Shown here in pieces: positions 42,741-52,097 of a stretch of 64,000 nt of DNA. Source of the stretch: an uncultured Collinsella sp. (GTDB lineage: Bacteria > Actinomycetota > Coriobacteriia > Coriobacteriales > Coriobacteriaceae); the NCBI GenBank assembly GCA_958413895.1, contig CATYVQ010000008.1, forward strand, positions 55,413 to 119,412, given 5' to 3'. Both the position numbers and the translations under genes were made by a program. Numbering within the stretch: position 1 is the stretch's first letter; each line of letters opens with the position of its first letter. The notes beneath the pieces were generated by a model. That model searched no databases. It was not told where the DNA came from and saw only the letters and a list, made by a program, of their open reading frames with translations.

Positions 42741-43724
42741 TTACAATTGCGGACGCGGCTTTCGACGCAAAAAATCGAAATGCGTCTCGCTCAAGATAAT
42801 CGAAAGAAAGATGAGCGCGAAGCCGGCGAGCAGGCGCGAGGTGAGCGCCTCCCCCATCAGCAGCACCGAGAACAGCACGCCCGAAGGCGACTCCATCGAA
42901 AGGAGCAGTGAGCCCGTCGAGGCCGAGACATGCGCCAGGCCGACGTTTTGGATGAGCAGAGCCGCGCATGTGCAACCAACCGAGAGAAACGCCATCGCGC
43001 TGATAAAGCTCGGCGTCCACACGGACAGAGGCGCTTGGGTCTCGAATAGCAGCGACGTTGCCAGGCTCAGCACGCCGTTGCCCACAAACATCCAAAACGT
43101 GATGACGTTGATGTCCATTTTGCGACCGTACTTGGCAGTCACCGCCATCTGGATGGCGAAAAAGACCGCACCCGCCAGCGTAATGACATCACCGATGTTG
43201 AATTCAACGCTATCGAGCGCCACCAAGCCAATGCCCGCCAAGCACAGCAGCGCCGCGCCCAGGTTATAGCGGGTGAGTTTTTCGCCGCTCAGAAAATAGC
43301 TCGCGAACGGCACAACGATGCAATACGTGCCCGTCAAAAAAGCATTCTTGCCCGCCGTGGTGTGCGCCAGACCGACTGTCTGCAGGGCGTAGGCGGCCCA
43401 CATAAGTGCGCCCATGCCAAGTCCGACGATAAGGTTGCGGGCGTTGAGGTGCGCGATGATGCGCTTGTGGAAGATGAAAAACATGACCAACGCCGCAGGC
43501 AGAAAGCGCACGTAGAGCAGTTCGAACACCGGAATGGTGTCGAGCGCGTCCTTCATGGTCGTAAAGGAGTAGCCCCAGACGACTGCCACCGAAAGCAGCA
43601 GGACTTTCCAGAACAGCGGCGAGCGAGCGCCGGCGCCGCGGGAGGTGCCGCCCGCGCCCAGGTCCTCGCGAGCAACAGGGCTATCGGGCATCATTTCGAT
43701 ATTGTCAGTGGCATGCTGGGCCAT
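42741..43724 (-). CDS. EamA/DMT-family transporter
   Basis: A 327-residue protein with ten predicted membrane helices in two EamA repeats. VAVVWGYSFTTMKDALD begins the first repeat (about residues 42-165) and LAGAVFFAIQMAVTAKY the second. The family exports amino acids or other metabolites. The N-terminal 35 residues (Gly/Ala-rich, two Met) are an unusual hydrophilic lead, but GAGGATG before the ATG supports the start. It lies upstream of the amidohydrolase with a terminator between, so functional linkage is uncertain. Confidence 0.85.
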   Translation of the reverse strand: MAQHATDNIEMMPDSPVAREDLGAGGTSRGAGARSPLFWKVLLLSVAVVWGYSFTTMKDALDTIPVFELLYVRFLPAALVMFFIFHKRIIAHLNARNLIVGLGMGALMWAAYALQTVGLAHTTAGKNAFLTGTYCIVVPFASYFLSGEKLTRYNLGAALLCLAGIGLVALDSVEFNIGDVITLAGAVFFAIQMAVTAKYGRKMDINVITFWMFVGNGVLSLATSLLFETQAPLSVWTPSFISAMAFLSVGCTCAALLIQNVGLAHVSASTGSLLLSMESPSGVLFSVLLMGEALTSRLLAGFALIFLSIILSETHFDFLRRKPRPQL

Positions 43725-43792
43725 AGGGCATCCTCGCGCTCAATCTGGGCGTGGTGTCCGCACGCGCATGGCTGCGTGCCGCCTCATGGTCA

Positions 43793-43832
43793 AATAAAAG
43801 CAGGGCGCACCGGACCCCCGGCACGCCCCGCT
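43793..43832 (-). terminator. terminator of the YhgE/Pip pair
   Basis: A GC-rich stem (AGCGGGGCG...CCGG with CCGG...CGCCCTGCT, about 43799-43832) is followed on the minus strand by TTTTATTTG. It lies about 95 bp past the second YhgE gene. Confidence 0.65.
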
Positions 43833-43925
43833 ACTGTAGCAACAACCAAGCAGCCCGTGCAATTCACTACGCTAAAGCATCGGGTTGGAAGATCTCGATG
43901 TTCCGACGGCGTTTACGTGTCTGAA

Positions 43926-46115
43926 CTAAATCAATTTGGTTGACTCCAGTTTTTCGATGATCCAGTCGTTGGCTTTGATGACCGGACGGCGGAAGACGAC
44001 GCCCAGGGCCAGCGACGGAATCAGATAGCTCGCCAGAATGCCCAGCTCAACCCAGTACTCCATATGGTAGGCGCCAGCCATGGCGGCATGCATGGCGTTA
44101 ATGCCATGGGTAAACGGCAGGAACGGATAGATCGCCTGGAACACAGGGCCGGTCATCTCGATGGGGAACGTACCGCCCGAACCGCCGACCTGCATGACCA
44201 GCAGCACGACGGCGAGCGCCTTGCCGATATCGCCAAACGACACCGTAAGCGTGTAGACGATATTGGAGAACACGAGACTCGCAACCCAGCCCGCCAGCAC
44301 AAACTGCAGCGGGTTGTCGCACTGGATGCCAAAGAACAGGATGTCGCCCGCGCACACGAGCGTTGCCTGCAGCAGAGCCAAACCGCCAAAGAACAAATAA
44401 CGACCCAGGTAGATCTCGTGTAGGCGTACGGGGATGAGCTCGTTGATAAGCTCATCGTCAACCGACACCTTCATCATGGCCGCCAGCACGATCGAGCCGA
44501 CCCAGAGCGACAGAATCGTGTAGAACGGCGCCATGGCCGAGCCGTAGTTGCGGATCGGATAGACCGGTTTGCGATCGAGCGCGACGGGACCGGAAAGCGA
44601 CACGGCCAAACCCTCGGGATCGTTGCCAATCATCGTCTTGATCGTGGCAAGGTCGTCCGACATCAGGGCGCCATCGAGCTCATCCTTAAACGCACTGATC
44701 TTATCGGACGCTTCACCTAGCTGATCGGAAGCCTTGTTGACCAGCTTGGCGGCCTTGGAGAGGCCCTTCGCCAACGAGCCGGATGCGTCGGTCAGGCCGC
44801 CTACGGCGCTATCCAGGTCGCCCGAGATGCCATCAAGCGAGTCCAGAATGCCCGAAACCGTCTTCTTGAGCTCCTTGGCCTTAACCGAGAACGTGGAATC
44901 GTAATCGGATTTGGCACCCGCGATGCCGGCCTTGGCATCAGCGATGGCCTGATCGACCTCGGCACGCAAGTTGTTGACCTCGGCCATGCTATCGGAGAGA
45001 GACTTCGCGGTAGCCGCCAGATCCTTGGCATTGTTGCGGTACTCAACGGCGATTCTGCCCAGCGACGTCGCGGCGGACTTGAGGCCGTCCTTCAAATTCT
45101 CATCGCTCACCTGGTCGGCAAGGCTGCGGAGCTGATCGGCCATCGCATCGATATCCTTGGCGCGCGCATTGAGGGCCGCAGCGGCATCGTTGAGTTGGGA
45201 CACCGTAAGGTCGACATGCTGGTTTGCGGTGTCGAACGCCTTCGCGAGCTCGGCAGACACATTGTCGAACGAACCCGCACTTCCATCGATTGCGGCATCG
45301 ATGGCATCGTTTGCCGCCTTAAGCGCTTCTTTGGAATCATCGATGCCGCTTTTGGCATGTTCCATGAGCTGCTTTGTCGACTCATCGACGGCACCGGTCT
45401 GCTTGAGCATGCCGCTCGCCGACGTCAGCGAATCGGACGTGGAGCTCAAAATGCCCGCCAGCGACGAAGCATTTGCCTGAACGTCTCGCAGGTCCTCAAT
45501 CGAATCGCCAAGCGTCGAGGACAGGTTGGCGATAAAGTTGCTGACCTGGTCGGTGCTCATGTAATCGAGCAGGCTGGACACCGTCTTAAGACCGATGCTC
45601 GTAATGGTCTCGGTAAAAGTTTCGTTAACCTGGCTCTGAACGGCACTCGAACCCTTCTCGGTCACGATCTGCGCAATGGCGTTGGCCTTCTGGTTCTCGT
45701 AAAACTCGATATCGGCGTGTTTCACGTCGGTCGAGAAAAGCGTCATCATGTCAGCGCTAAACGTTTTGGGGATAACGACGGCAGCATAGTACGCGCCCGA
45801 CTTAACGCCCTCGATAGCCTTTTCGCGATTGTTGAGCACAACCCAATCGAAGCTCTCGTTGCCGCGTAGGGTGGCGGTCACGTTTTCGCCCACGTTAACC
45901 TCGACGGGGATCAAATCGCTCTCGTAACCCTCATCGGTGTTGACCACGGCGATCTTAAGATTGCCGGTGTTGCCGTACGGATCCCAGCTGCCGGCGATGT
46001 TAAACCACGCGTACAGACACGGTACGATAATGAGGCCCATCACGACAACCAAGCCGATCACGGAGCGAGACACGTTTTGGACATCGCGCTTAAACAGATG
46101 CAGGATGTTCTTCAT
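43926..46115 (-). CDS. YhgE/Pip-domain membrane protein
   Basis: A 729-residue protein with one N-terminal helix (SVIGLVVVMGLIIVPCLYAW followed by NIAGSWDPYGN, the YhgE signature), a roughly 470-residue extracytoplasmic region rich in heptad-like Ala/Asp/Leu repeats (coiled coil likely), and five to six C-terminal helices resembling an ABC-2-type membrane domain. The family includes phage-infection protein Pip and is related to EsaA/YueB of type VII secretion. Its ATG directly abuts the upstream YhgE stop, with AAAGGAGG inside the upstream gene, so the two are translationally coupled. Function unknown; envelope or secretion role inferred. Confidence 0.87.
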   Translation of the reverse strand: MKNILHLFKRDVQNVSRSVIGLVVVMGLIIVPCLYAWFNIAGSWDPYGNTGNLKIAVVNTDEGYESDLIPVEVNVGENVTATLRGNESFDWVVLNNREKAIEGVKSGAYYAAVVIPKTFSADMMTLFSTDVKHADIEFYENQKANAIAQIVTEKGSSAVQSQVNETFTETITSIGLKTVSSLLDYMSTDQVSNFIANLSSTLGDSIEDLRDVQANASSLAGILSSTSDSLTSASGMLKQTGAVDESTKQLMEHAKSGIDDSKEALKAANDAIDAAIDGSAGSFDNVSAELAKAFDTANQHVDLTVSQLNDAAAALNARAKDIDAMADQLRSLADQVSDENLKDGLKSAATSLGRIAVEYRNNAKDLAATAKSLSDSMAEVNNLRAEVDQAIADAKAGIAGAKSDYDSTFSVKAKELKKTVSGILDSLDGISGDLDSAVGGLTDASGSLAKGLSKAAKLVNKASDQLGEASDKISAFKDELDGALMSDDLATIKTMIGNDPEGLAVSLSGPVALDRKPVYPIRNYGSAMAPFYTILSLWVGSIVLAAMMKVSVDDELINELIPVRLHEIYLGRYLFFGGLALLQATLVCAGDILFFGIQCDNPLQFVLAGWVASLVFSNIVYTLTVSFGDIGKALAVVLLVMQVGGSGGTFPIEMTGPVFQAIYPFLPFTHGINAMHAAMAGAYHMEYWVELGILASYLIPSLALGVVFRRPVIKANDWIIEKLESTKLI

Positions 46116-48896
46116 TTATGCCTCACCTCCTTTGGAGTGCTTGCCAAGCGCGGTGGCATCTCCATCATTTGTGGCTGTGCTGTCGCTGCCCTGAGATTTA
46201 TGGTGCGAGCCGATATGCGGCAAGCGGCCCGTGGACTGATCGCCGCCCTTGGCACCACGCTCGCTGGCGTTGAGGCCAAACATGTGGCGGGCGGCAGGAA
46301 TGGCGGCCGTGTGTTCGCGCATCTCGCGACGCAGGTCCTCATCCGAAAGCGCCGAGATGCGCATCTGGGTGTTGAGGCTTGCGCGGATGTACTCGATATT
46401 GATCAGCCAGCCGCAAATGACAATGACCGAGATGATCCAAATGACCAGCAAGATGATCTTGCCGTTATTGTCGATATCGAGAACCGTCGAGAGCACAAAG
46501 ATCAGCACCTGCACGCCCACCACGGCAGCAAAGCCGCCTTTGATGTAGTACGGGTAACGATGCTCAAAAGCCACTGCATGTTCGAGCAGCTCACGGCGAT
46601 ACGAATCGGAATCGAGTATGACGCGCATGGCCGTACGCAGCGAATAGCGCTGGCGCGGCAGGTCATTGGACTCGCAGATCATAAGGCCTGTCGTGGAAAG
46701 CTGCTTGTCAAAGAGCAGGTTGAGGTTGAGCAGTAACGGACGCAGCTGCAAGCCAATAAAGAGTGCGATGGCAAGGAACACGCCCAAGATGCACAGGTTG
46801 AACAGGTAGTTGAACGAGTACATGCCGCCGACGGTCTCGCGCAGCAGATTGATGCCGTAGGTAAAGGGCAGCAGCGGATGCAGCCATTGGAAAAAGCCGG
46901 GCATCATCTCGATGGGATACATGCCCGACGAACCGGGAATCTGCACGATGACAAGAATGACGCCGATAGCCTTGCCGATATGCTTAAACGTGGTGGACAG
47001 CGCATAGATGATGTTGACGTACGTAAACGAGATGGCGATGCCACCCAGCACGAACAGCAGCGGATTGATGCACTGCACGCCAATCACCAGATCGCCCACC
47101 GTCACGATGATGGCTTGGAGCGCGCCCAAGATCACCAGGAGCATCCAACGGCCGAAGTAGCCCTGGCGCGCGGTAAAGCTGCCAATGCCCTCGCGATCGA
47201 CCTCGAGCTTGTAGATGGCGATGAGTACGTAACCCCCCACCCAAAGCGCCAGATTAGTGTAGAAGGGAGCAATGCCTGAACCAAAGCTCTTGACCGGATA
47301 GATCGACTTGGACGTCAGCTCAACCGGAGATGCCATGAAATCTGCCACGTCATTGACATCGACGCCCATCAGATCAGCCAGCTCGCCCATGGACTCGGAG
47401 GTCTGCAGCGCCGCGATGTCGTTAGCGGCGGTCGCAAGCTTGTCCTGAACCTTGGCAAGTGAGGCATCGGTCTGGGACAGCGTGCTCTTGGCCTGGCCGA
47501 GCGTAGCGTTAAGCTGCGAAAGCGTACCGCGCGCACTTGCAATAGTAGGCGTGAGGCCAGACACGATTCCCGTCAGATCACCCGAGACGGCGGCAAATGA
47601 ATCAAGCGCGCTCGAGGCCTTCGGCAGCGCGTTTTGACCCAGGTCCGTCTGGGCCTGGCCAAGGTTGGTCGCACCGGTCTGGATTGCGTTATTGATAGCG
47701 TCGCTGGCGCCCGAGACAGCCGCGGCGTCATTCGCCATGGCGCTCGACTGCGCAGACAGACCGTCCTTGATGCTCTGAAGCTTTCCATTCTGCTCGCGGA
47801 GCAAATCGATGGTCGATACTATGCGCGCGTCAATTTCCTTGGAACCTGTCGACGTGTCATTAACGAGAATTTCCAAGTGCCCGATAACGGCCTTATTGTG
47901 GTCGATCGTCGCTTGGAGAGACTCAAGCGAGTTGTCGATGCGGGTGGTCGTAGATGTGACCGCGCCCGTCAGCTTGCCAATCGCAGCGTTCGCGGAGGCT
48001 GACGTCTTGGTGAGCGCAAGGCTGCCTTCCGAGAGTGCCTTGGAGAGCGAGGCGACAGAGTTGCCCGCCGTAGCGCGCGCCTCGCCCAGCAGGTCATTGC
48101 CCTGAGCGATTGCCTGCGTTAGAGAGGGCGTCTGACCCTGCAGGCCCGCCAACGCGGCATCAGCCGAGGCGATAGCGCCACTCGTCTTATCGATGGCGGC
48201 ATTCATGTCGCCAATCGAATCGCGCACCTCACCCAAGGTACCGGATGCCTCTGATACCGAACCAGCCAACGAATTCTGAGTCTGGGTTGCCTTGTCCTTT
48301 AAATCGACCCCGGCATCCTTGGCGATGCTGGCAACGGTCTCGCCCACTGTGGAGACAAATTCCGAGTTGATCTGCTCCTCGATGGTGCTTGCACCGGTGT
48401 CGGTAACCTTGGGCGCAATAGCACTCTTCTTCTCATTGACGTAGTACGTAAGCTTGGGCTGATGGTAGTTGCCGTCGAGCATCGAGACCAGGTTATCCGA
48501 GAAGTTCTTAGGGATTACGATGGCCGCATAGTACTCACCGCTCTCGACGCCCTCCTTGGCGTCGGCCGCCGAATCGACGAAGGTCCAGCCCAGCTGATCG
48601 TTCTCCTTGAGCTGATCGACGACCTGGTCGCCCGCGTTGAGCTCGCCCACCAAGTCGTTTTGGGTGCCCCGATCGTTGTTGGCGATGGCAATCTTGATAC
48701 CCTGGGTGTTTCCGTACGGATCCCAGTTAGCCACGATGTTGTACCAGGCATACAGCGAGGGAATGACGCACACGCCCAAAGTAACCACCAGGGCGACGGG
48801 GTTCACGAGCAATCGCTTGATGTCGCGCTTAAAGATCGCAAAGGAGACCTTTGCGTTGGATAGTTTGCTGCCGAGACTCACGCTTGGACCATCCAT
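46116..48896 (-). CDS. YhgE/Pip-domain membrane protein with extra C-terminal segment
   Basis: A protein of about 926 residues with the same plan as its downstream neighbour: N-terminal FKRDIKRLLVNPVALV and SLYAWYNIVANWDPYGN, a long extracytoplasmic coiled-coil-like domain, and a C-terminal polytopic region. It adds about 190 residues at the C-terminus, containing two more helices (VVGVQVLIFVLSTVLDI and LLVIWIISVIVICGW) and a Ser/His/Lys-rich cytoplasmic tail. The start is uncertain: the ATG at 48896 is the nearest to the first helix but has a weak ribosome site; other starts up to 48965 are open. It is the first gene of the pair. Confidence 0.82.
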   Translation of the reverse strand: MDGPSVSLGSKLSNAKVSFAIFKRDIKRLLVNPVALVVTLGVCVIPSLYAWYNIVANWDPYGNTQGIKIAIANNDRGTQNDLVGELNAGDQVVDQLKENDQLGWTFVDSAADAKEGVESGEYYAAIVIPKNFSDNLVSMLDGNYHQPKLTYYVNEKKSAIAPKVTDTGASTIEEQINSEFVSTVGETVASIAKDAGVDLKDKATQTQNSLAGSVSEASGTLGEVRDSIGDMNAAIDKTSGAIASADAALAGLQGQTPSLTQAIAQGNDLLGEARATAGNSVASLSKALSEGSLALTKTSASANAAIGKLTGAVTSTTTRIDNSLESLQATIDHNKAVIGHLEILVNDTSTGSKEIDARIVSTIDLLREQNGKLQSIKDGLSAQSSAMANDAAAVSGASDAINNAIQTGATNLGQAQTDLGQNALPKASSALDSFAAVSGDLTGIVSGLTPTIASARGTLSQLNATLGQAKSTLSQTDASLAKVQDKLATAANDIAALQTSESMGELADLMGVDVNDVADFMASPVELTSKSIYPVKSFGSGIAPFYTNLALWVGGYVLIAIYKLEVDREGIGSFTARQGYFGRWMLLVILGALQAIIVTVGDLVIGVQCINPLLFVLGGIAISFTYVNIIYALSTTFKHIGKAIGVILVIVQIPGSSGMYPIEMMPGFFQWLHPLLPFTYGINLLRETVGGMYSFNYLFNLCILGVFLAIALFIGLQLRPLLLNLNLLFDKQLSTTGLMICESNDLPRQRYSLRTAMRVILDSDSYRRELLEHAVAFEHRYPYYIKGGFAAVVGVQVLIFVLSTVLDIDNNGKIILLVIWIISVIVICGWLINIEYIRASLNTQMRISALSDEDLRREMREHTAAIPAARHMFGLNASERGAKGGDQSTGRLPHIGSHHKSQGSDSTATNDGDATALGKHSKGGEA

Positions 48897-49080
48897 CCTG
48901 TCGTTGAATCGAATCGTACTATCGACAACCATTGTACGGAGGCGCTTTAGTGCCTCACGGCACAATGGTGCTGAGTTTTGCGGGTAGCAATATACTACGA
49001 AGATGAGTTAGCGTACAGATGTACAGTATCCTAAATTTCAGCAGGTCACAAAACCACAACCCGCACAAATTATCAATCCG

Positions 49081-49140
49081 ACTAGTCATTGGGGACGTTC
49101 TTAAACGACTAGTCAAACAAGAACGTCCCCGATGACTAGT
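49081..49140. repeat. 60-bp palindrome with 22-bp arms
   Basis: Arms 49081-49102 and 49119-49140 pair with one mismatch; each holds GGGGACGTTCTT or its complement and ends in ACTAGT. The 16-base centre contains another GACTAGTC palindrome. It lies in the 431-bp gap between the YhgE pair and htpG, where no gene is seen. Confidence 0.6.
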
Positions 49141-49180
49141 TTGGACCACGAAAGCGTCGCTGGTTGAGCATAAGTCAGTG

Positions 49181-49280
49181 AAAACGCCCCTAAGCGAGCA
49201 AGGTGACGTGAAAGAGGAGGGAAGCGTACTTCGGTACGCGACCGACGATTGAACGTCAGATTGCCGCTTAGGGGCGTTTG
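49181..49280 (-). repeat. nested hairpin with TTCG-capped stem, 3' of htpG
   Basis: The outer stem pairs AAACGCCCCTAAGCG (49182-49196) with 49265-49279, then GCAA and TGACGT continue pairing after small bulges. Two purine-rich or AC-rich loop strands (GAAAGAGGAGGGAA and GACCGACGATTGA) flank an inner stem GCGTAC-TTCG-GTACGC. It lies 48 bp past the htpG stop and may end that transcript. Confidence 0.6.
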
Positions 49281-49327
49281 CAGCGTCGAGCTGTTACGCG
49301 GTTTGGTAAAACCGCGTAACTACCTAA

Positions 49328-51352
49328 CTACATCAAGTTGCAGACAGCCGCCGCGAAGGCAACGGGGTCCTCGGGGAGGATGCCCTCGACCAGCAGAGCC
49401 TGGTCATAGAGCAGACCGGAGTACTGCTTGATCTTGTCGGCGTCGCCTGCCTTCTGGGCAGCGACAAGCTTGGCAAAGACCGGGTGCTTGGCGTTGAGCT
49501 CGAGCACGCGCTGGCTCTTGGGCATACCATCGGGCGCTCCCTCGGGTCCCTTCTGGAGCACCTTCTCCATCTCGAGCGAAAGCGGGCCCTCGGTGGTGAT
49601 GCACGCGGGAGCATCGGTCAGGCGCGCAGAGACGGCAACTTTCTCGACCTTGTCGCCGAGCGCCTCCTTCATAGCGCTAAAGAGGTCCTCGTTCTCCTTG
49701 GTGGCGTCCTCGGCCTCCTTCTTCTCGTCATCGGTCGCCAGGTCAAGATCACCGGTCGCGACGTTCTTGAGCTCCAGATGACGATCCTCGACCTCGGGCT
49801 CGGCACCGTCGGCCACAGCCTTCTCGGCAGCTTCGCGGGCAGCGTCGTCCTCGTAAATCTTGGGCATATCGGCGGCAACGTACTCACGCATGGCCTGGAA
49901 GGTGAACTCATCCACATCCTGCGTCAGTAGCAGCACGTCATAGCCGCGGTCGAGCACGCCCTTCACCACGGGCATCTTGGCCAAGCGCTCACGCGAGTCG
50001 CCGGCGGCGTAGTAGATGGCCTTCTGATCCTCGGGCATGCCCTTGGCATACTCGGCTAGGGTAATCATCTTCTGCTCCTTGGCAGACCAGAACAGCAGCA
50101 GGTCGGCGAGCTCATCGGCCTTCATGCCATAGCTCGAGTAGATGCCGTACTTAAGGCCGCGGCCAAAGTTCTCAAAGAACTTCTCGTAGGCCTCGCGGTC
50201 GTTGTCACGCATATCCTCAAGGTCAGCGGTGATCTTCTTTTCCACACGCTTGGCGATGGCCTTGAGCTGACGGTTCTGCTGCAGCGTCTCACGCGAGATG
50301 TTGAGCGACACATCGGCGGAATCCACGACACCGCGCACAAAGTTGTAGTAGTCGGGCAGCAGGTCGTCGCACTTCTCCATAATCAGCACGTTGGAGCTGT
50401 AGAGCGCCAGACCCTTCTCGTAGTCCTTGCTGTACAGATCGAACGGGGCGCGACCCGGCACAAACAGCAGGGCGTCGTACTCGAGCGTGCCCTCGGCGTG
50501 GAAGCTGATGGTGCGCGCAGGACTATCAAAGTCGTGGAACGTAGACTTGTAGAACTCGTCGTAGTCCTTCTGCTCAACATCGGAGCTGCGCTTTTTCCAA
50601 ATCGGCGTCATGGAGTTGATGGTCTCGAGCTCCTGGTAGTCCTCATACTCGGGCTTGTAATCGTCGCCGGCGTCCTCGGGCTTGGGTTTCTGGCGGCTCT
50701 TGGACACCATCATCTGAATCGGGTAGCGCACATAGTTGCTGTACTGCCGAATCAGGCTCTTGAGGCCCCACTCGGTCAGGAAGCGATCGTAGGTCTCGGC
50801 CTCGCCATCGGCGTCGAGCTTCTCGTTCTCGCGCAGCGTCAGAATGACATCGGTACCGTGCTCGGCGCGCTCGCCATCCTCGATGGTGTAGCCCTCAAGA
50901 CCGTCCGACTCCCACACATGGGCGACATCCTCGCCATAGGCGCGGCTGACGACCTTCACATGGCTGGCGACCATAAAAGCCGAGTAGAAGCCCACGCCAA
51001 ACTGACCGATGATGTCGACATCGGAGCCCTGCTGCTCGGCGTTCTCGGTCTTAAACTCCTCGGAGCCGGAATGGGCGATGGTGCCCAGATTGCGCTCGAG
51101 CTCCTCGGCGGTCATGCCGATGCCGTTATCCGAGATGGTAATGGTGCGGGCGTCTTTATCAAAGGAGACGCGAATGGCCAGGTCGCCCTGGTCGATCTTG
51201 ACGCTCGGGTCCTGCAGGCTCTTAAAGTTGAGCTTGTCGACGGCGTCGCTCGCGTTAGAGATAAGCTCGCGCAGGAAGATTTCCTTATTGGTGTAGATGG
51301 AGTTGATCATGAGGTCGAGCAGTTTTTTGCTCTCGGTCTTAAATTGACGCAT
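49328..51352 (-). CDS. htpG: molecular chaperone HtpG (Hsp90)
   Basis: A 674-residue Hsp90 homologue. The N-terminal GHKL ATPase has ELISNASDAVDKL, DNGIGMT, and GQFGVGFYSAFMVA; the middle domain has YVRYPIQMM and a late RGVVDSADVSLNISRETLQQ; the C-terminal dimerisation domain follows. It folds client proteins in the cytoplasm. AAAGGAC precedes the ATG. An acidic insert (EKKEAEDATKENEDL) near residues 535-555 is typical of actinobacterial and clostridial HtpG. It stands alone; no CIRCE element is visible upstream. Confidence 0.96.
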   Translation of the reverse strand: MRQFKTESKKLLDLMINSIYTNKEIFLRELISNASDAVDKLNFKSLQDPSVKIDQGDLAIRVSFDKDARTITISDNGIGMTAEELERNLGTIAHSGSEEFKTENAEQQGSDVDIIGQFGVGFYSAFMVASHVKVVSRAYGEDVAHVWESDGLEGYTIEDGERAEHGTDVILTLRENEKLDADGEAETYDRFLTEWGLKSLIRQYSNYVRYPIQMMVSKSRQKPKPEDAGDDYKPEYEDYQELETINSMTPIWKKRSSDVEQKDYDEFYKSTFHDFDSPARTISFHAEGTLEYDALLFVPGRAPFDLYSKDYEKGLALYSSNVLIMEKCDDLLPDYYNFVRGVVDSADVSLNISRETLQQNRQLKAIAKRVEKKITADLEDMRDNDREAYEKFFENFGRGLKYGIYSSYGMKADELADLLLFWSAKEQKMITLAEYAKGMPEDQKAIYYAAGDSRERLAKMPVVKGVLDRGYDVLLLTQDVDEFTFQAMREYVAADMPKIYEDDAAREAAEKAVADGAEPEVEDRHLELKNVATGDLDLATDDEKKEAEDATKENEDLFSAMKEALGDKVEKVAVSARLTDAPACITTEGPLSLEMEKVLQKGPEGAPDGMPKSQRVLELNAKHPVFAKLVAAQKAGDADKIKQYSGLLYDQALLVEGILPEDPVAFAAAVCNLM

Positions 51353-51557
51353 GTGCAGTCCTTTCGCGCTACCCCCGTCCGCAAAAACGGCCCGGTTGCC
51401 CGAGCCGCATCGCAGACCTGCTATGTTCAGACTTAGATTTTATAACCCATTAGCGCGCATATATACATACGGAATCGAAAAACTGTATGTCCAAACGCTC
51501 CGATGCGCCAATTGCCAAGGAGTGTCCCCCCCCCCTGCCGGCAGAAAAGGAACGTCC

Positions 51558-52058
51558 CTATCTGCCATCTACGCGCTTGGCCATCCAGACATGGGGTTGG
51601 CCCTCGTCTTCGTAATCTACCGGGGCAATTTGCGTGTAGCCCGCCTTTGCATAGAGCGGCAGCACGTATTCCTGCGCATGCAGCTTAATAAGCTTAGCGC
51701 CGGCATCGCGTGCACACGAAGCACTGGTCTCGACGATCGCACTCGCCAGACCGCGACGGCGCATGCTCGGCAGCACAGCCACGCGCCCCATAATATAGGT
51801 CTCCCCCGCTGCGACGCCTTCGTCCAAGTCGCACGCCGGCGAAACCGGAGCCTCTGAATCCACCGCGTGCTCCAGCTCCTCGGGAAACACGCGCGAACAG
51901 CCGGCAAGCTCGCCGTCTACATAGAGCGTCACATGAATGCAGTTCGGATCCTCGTCGATAGCGTCGAACTCATTCTCGTAGCCCTGCTCGTCCATAAAAA
52001 CGACGCGGCGCACCAACGCCGCGTCATCAAAGCATCCCGTCTTAAGTTGGATATCCAT
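51558..52058 (-). CDS. GNAT-family N-acetyltransferase
   Basis: A 166-residue acetyltransferase. YIMGRVAVLPSMRRRGLASAIVE contains the beta4 strand and acetyl-CoA pyrophosphate loop (RRRGLA), and CARDAGAKLIKLHAQEYVLPLYAKAGY is the C-terminal half typical of ElaA-type GNAT enzymes. The acceptor is unknown. GAAAGGGC six bases before the ATG at 52058 decides the start over one six codons upstream. A run of ten C (51526-51535) lies just downstream of its stop. Confidence 0.87.
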   Translation of the reverse strand: MDIQLKTGCFDDAALVRRVVFMDEQGYENEFDAIDEDPNCIHVTLYVDGELAGCSRVFPEELEHAVDSEAPVSPACDLDEGVAAGETYIMGRVAVLPSMRRRGLASAIVETSASCARDAGAKLIKLHAQEYVLPLYAKAGYTQIAPVDYEDEGQPHVWMAKRVDGR

Positions 52059-52097
52059 GGCTGCCCTTTCATTCAATGCGAACGTTAGGGACAGATT

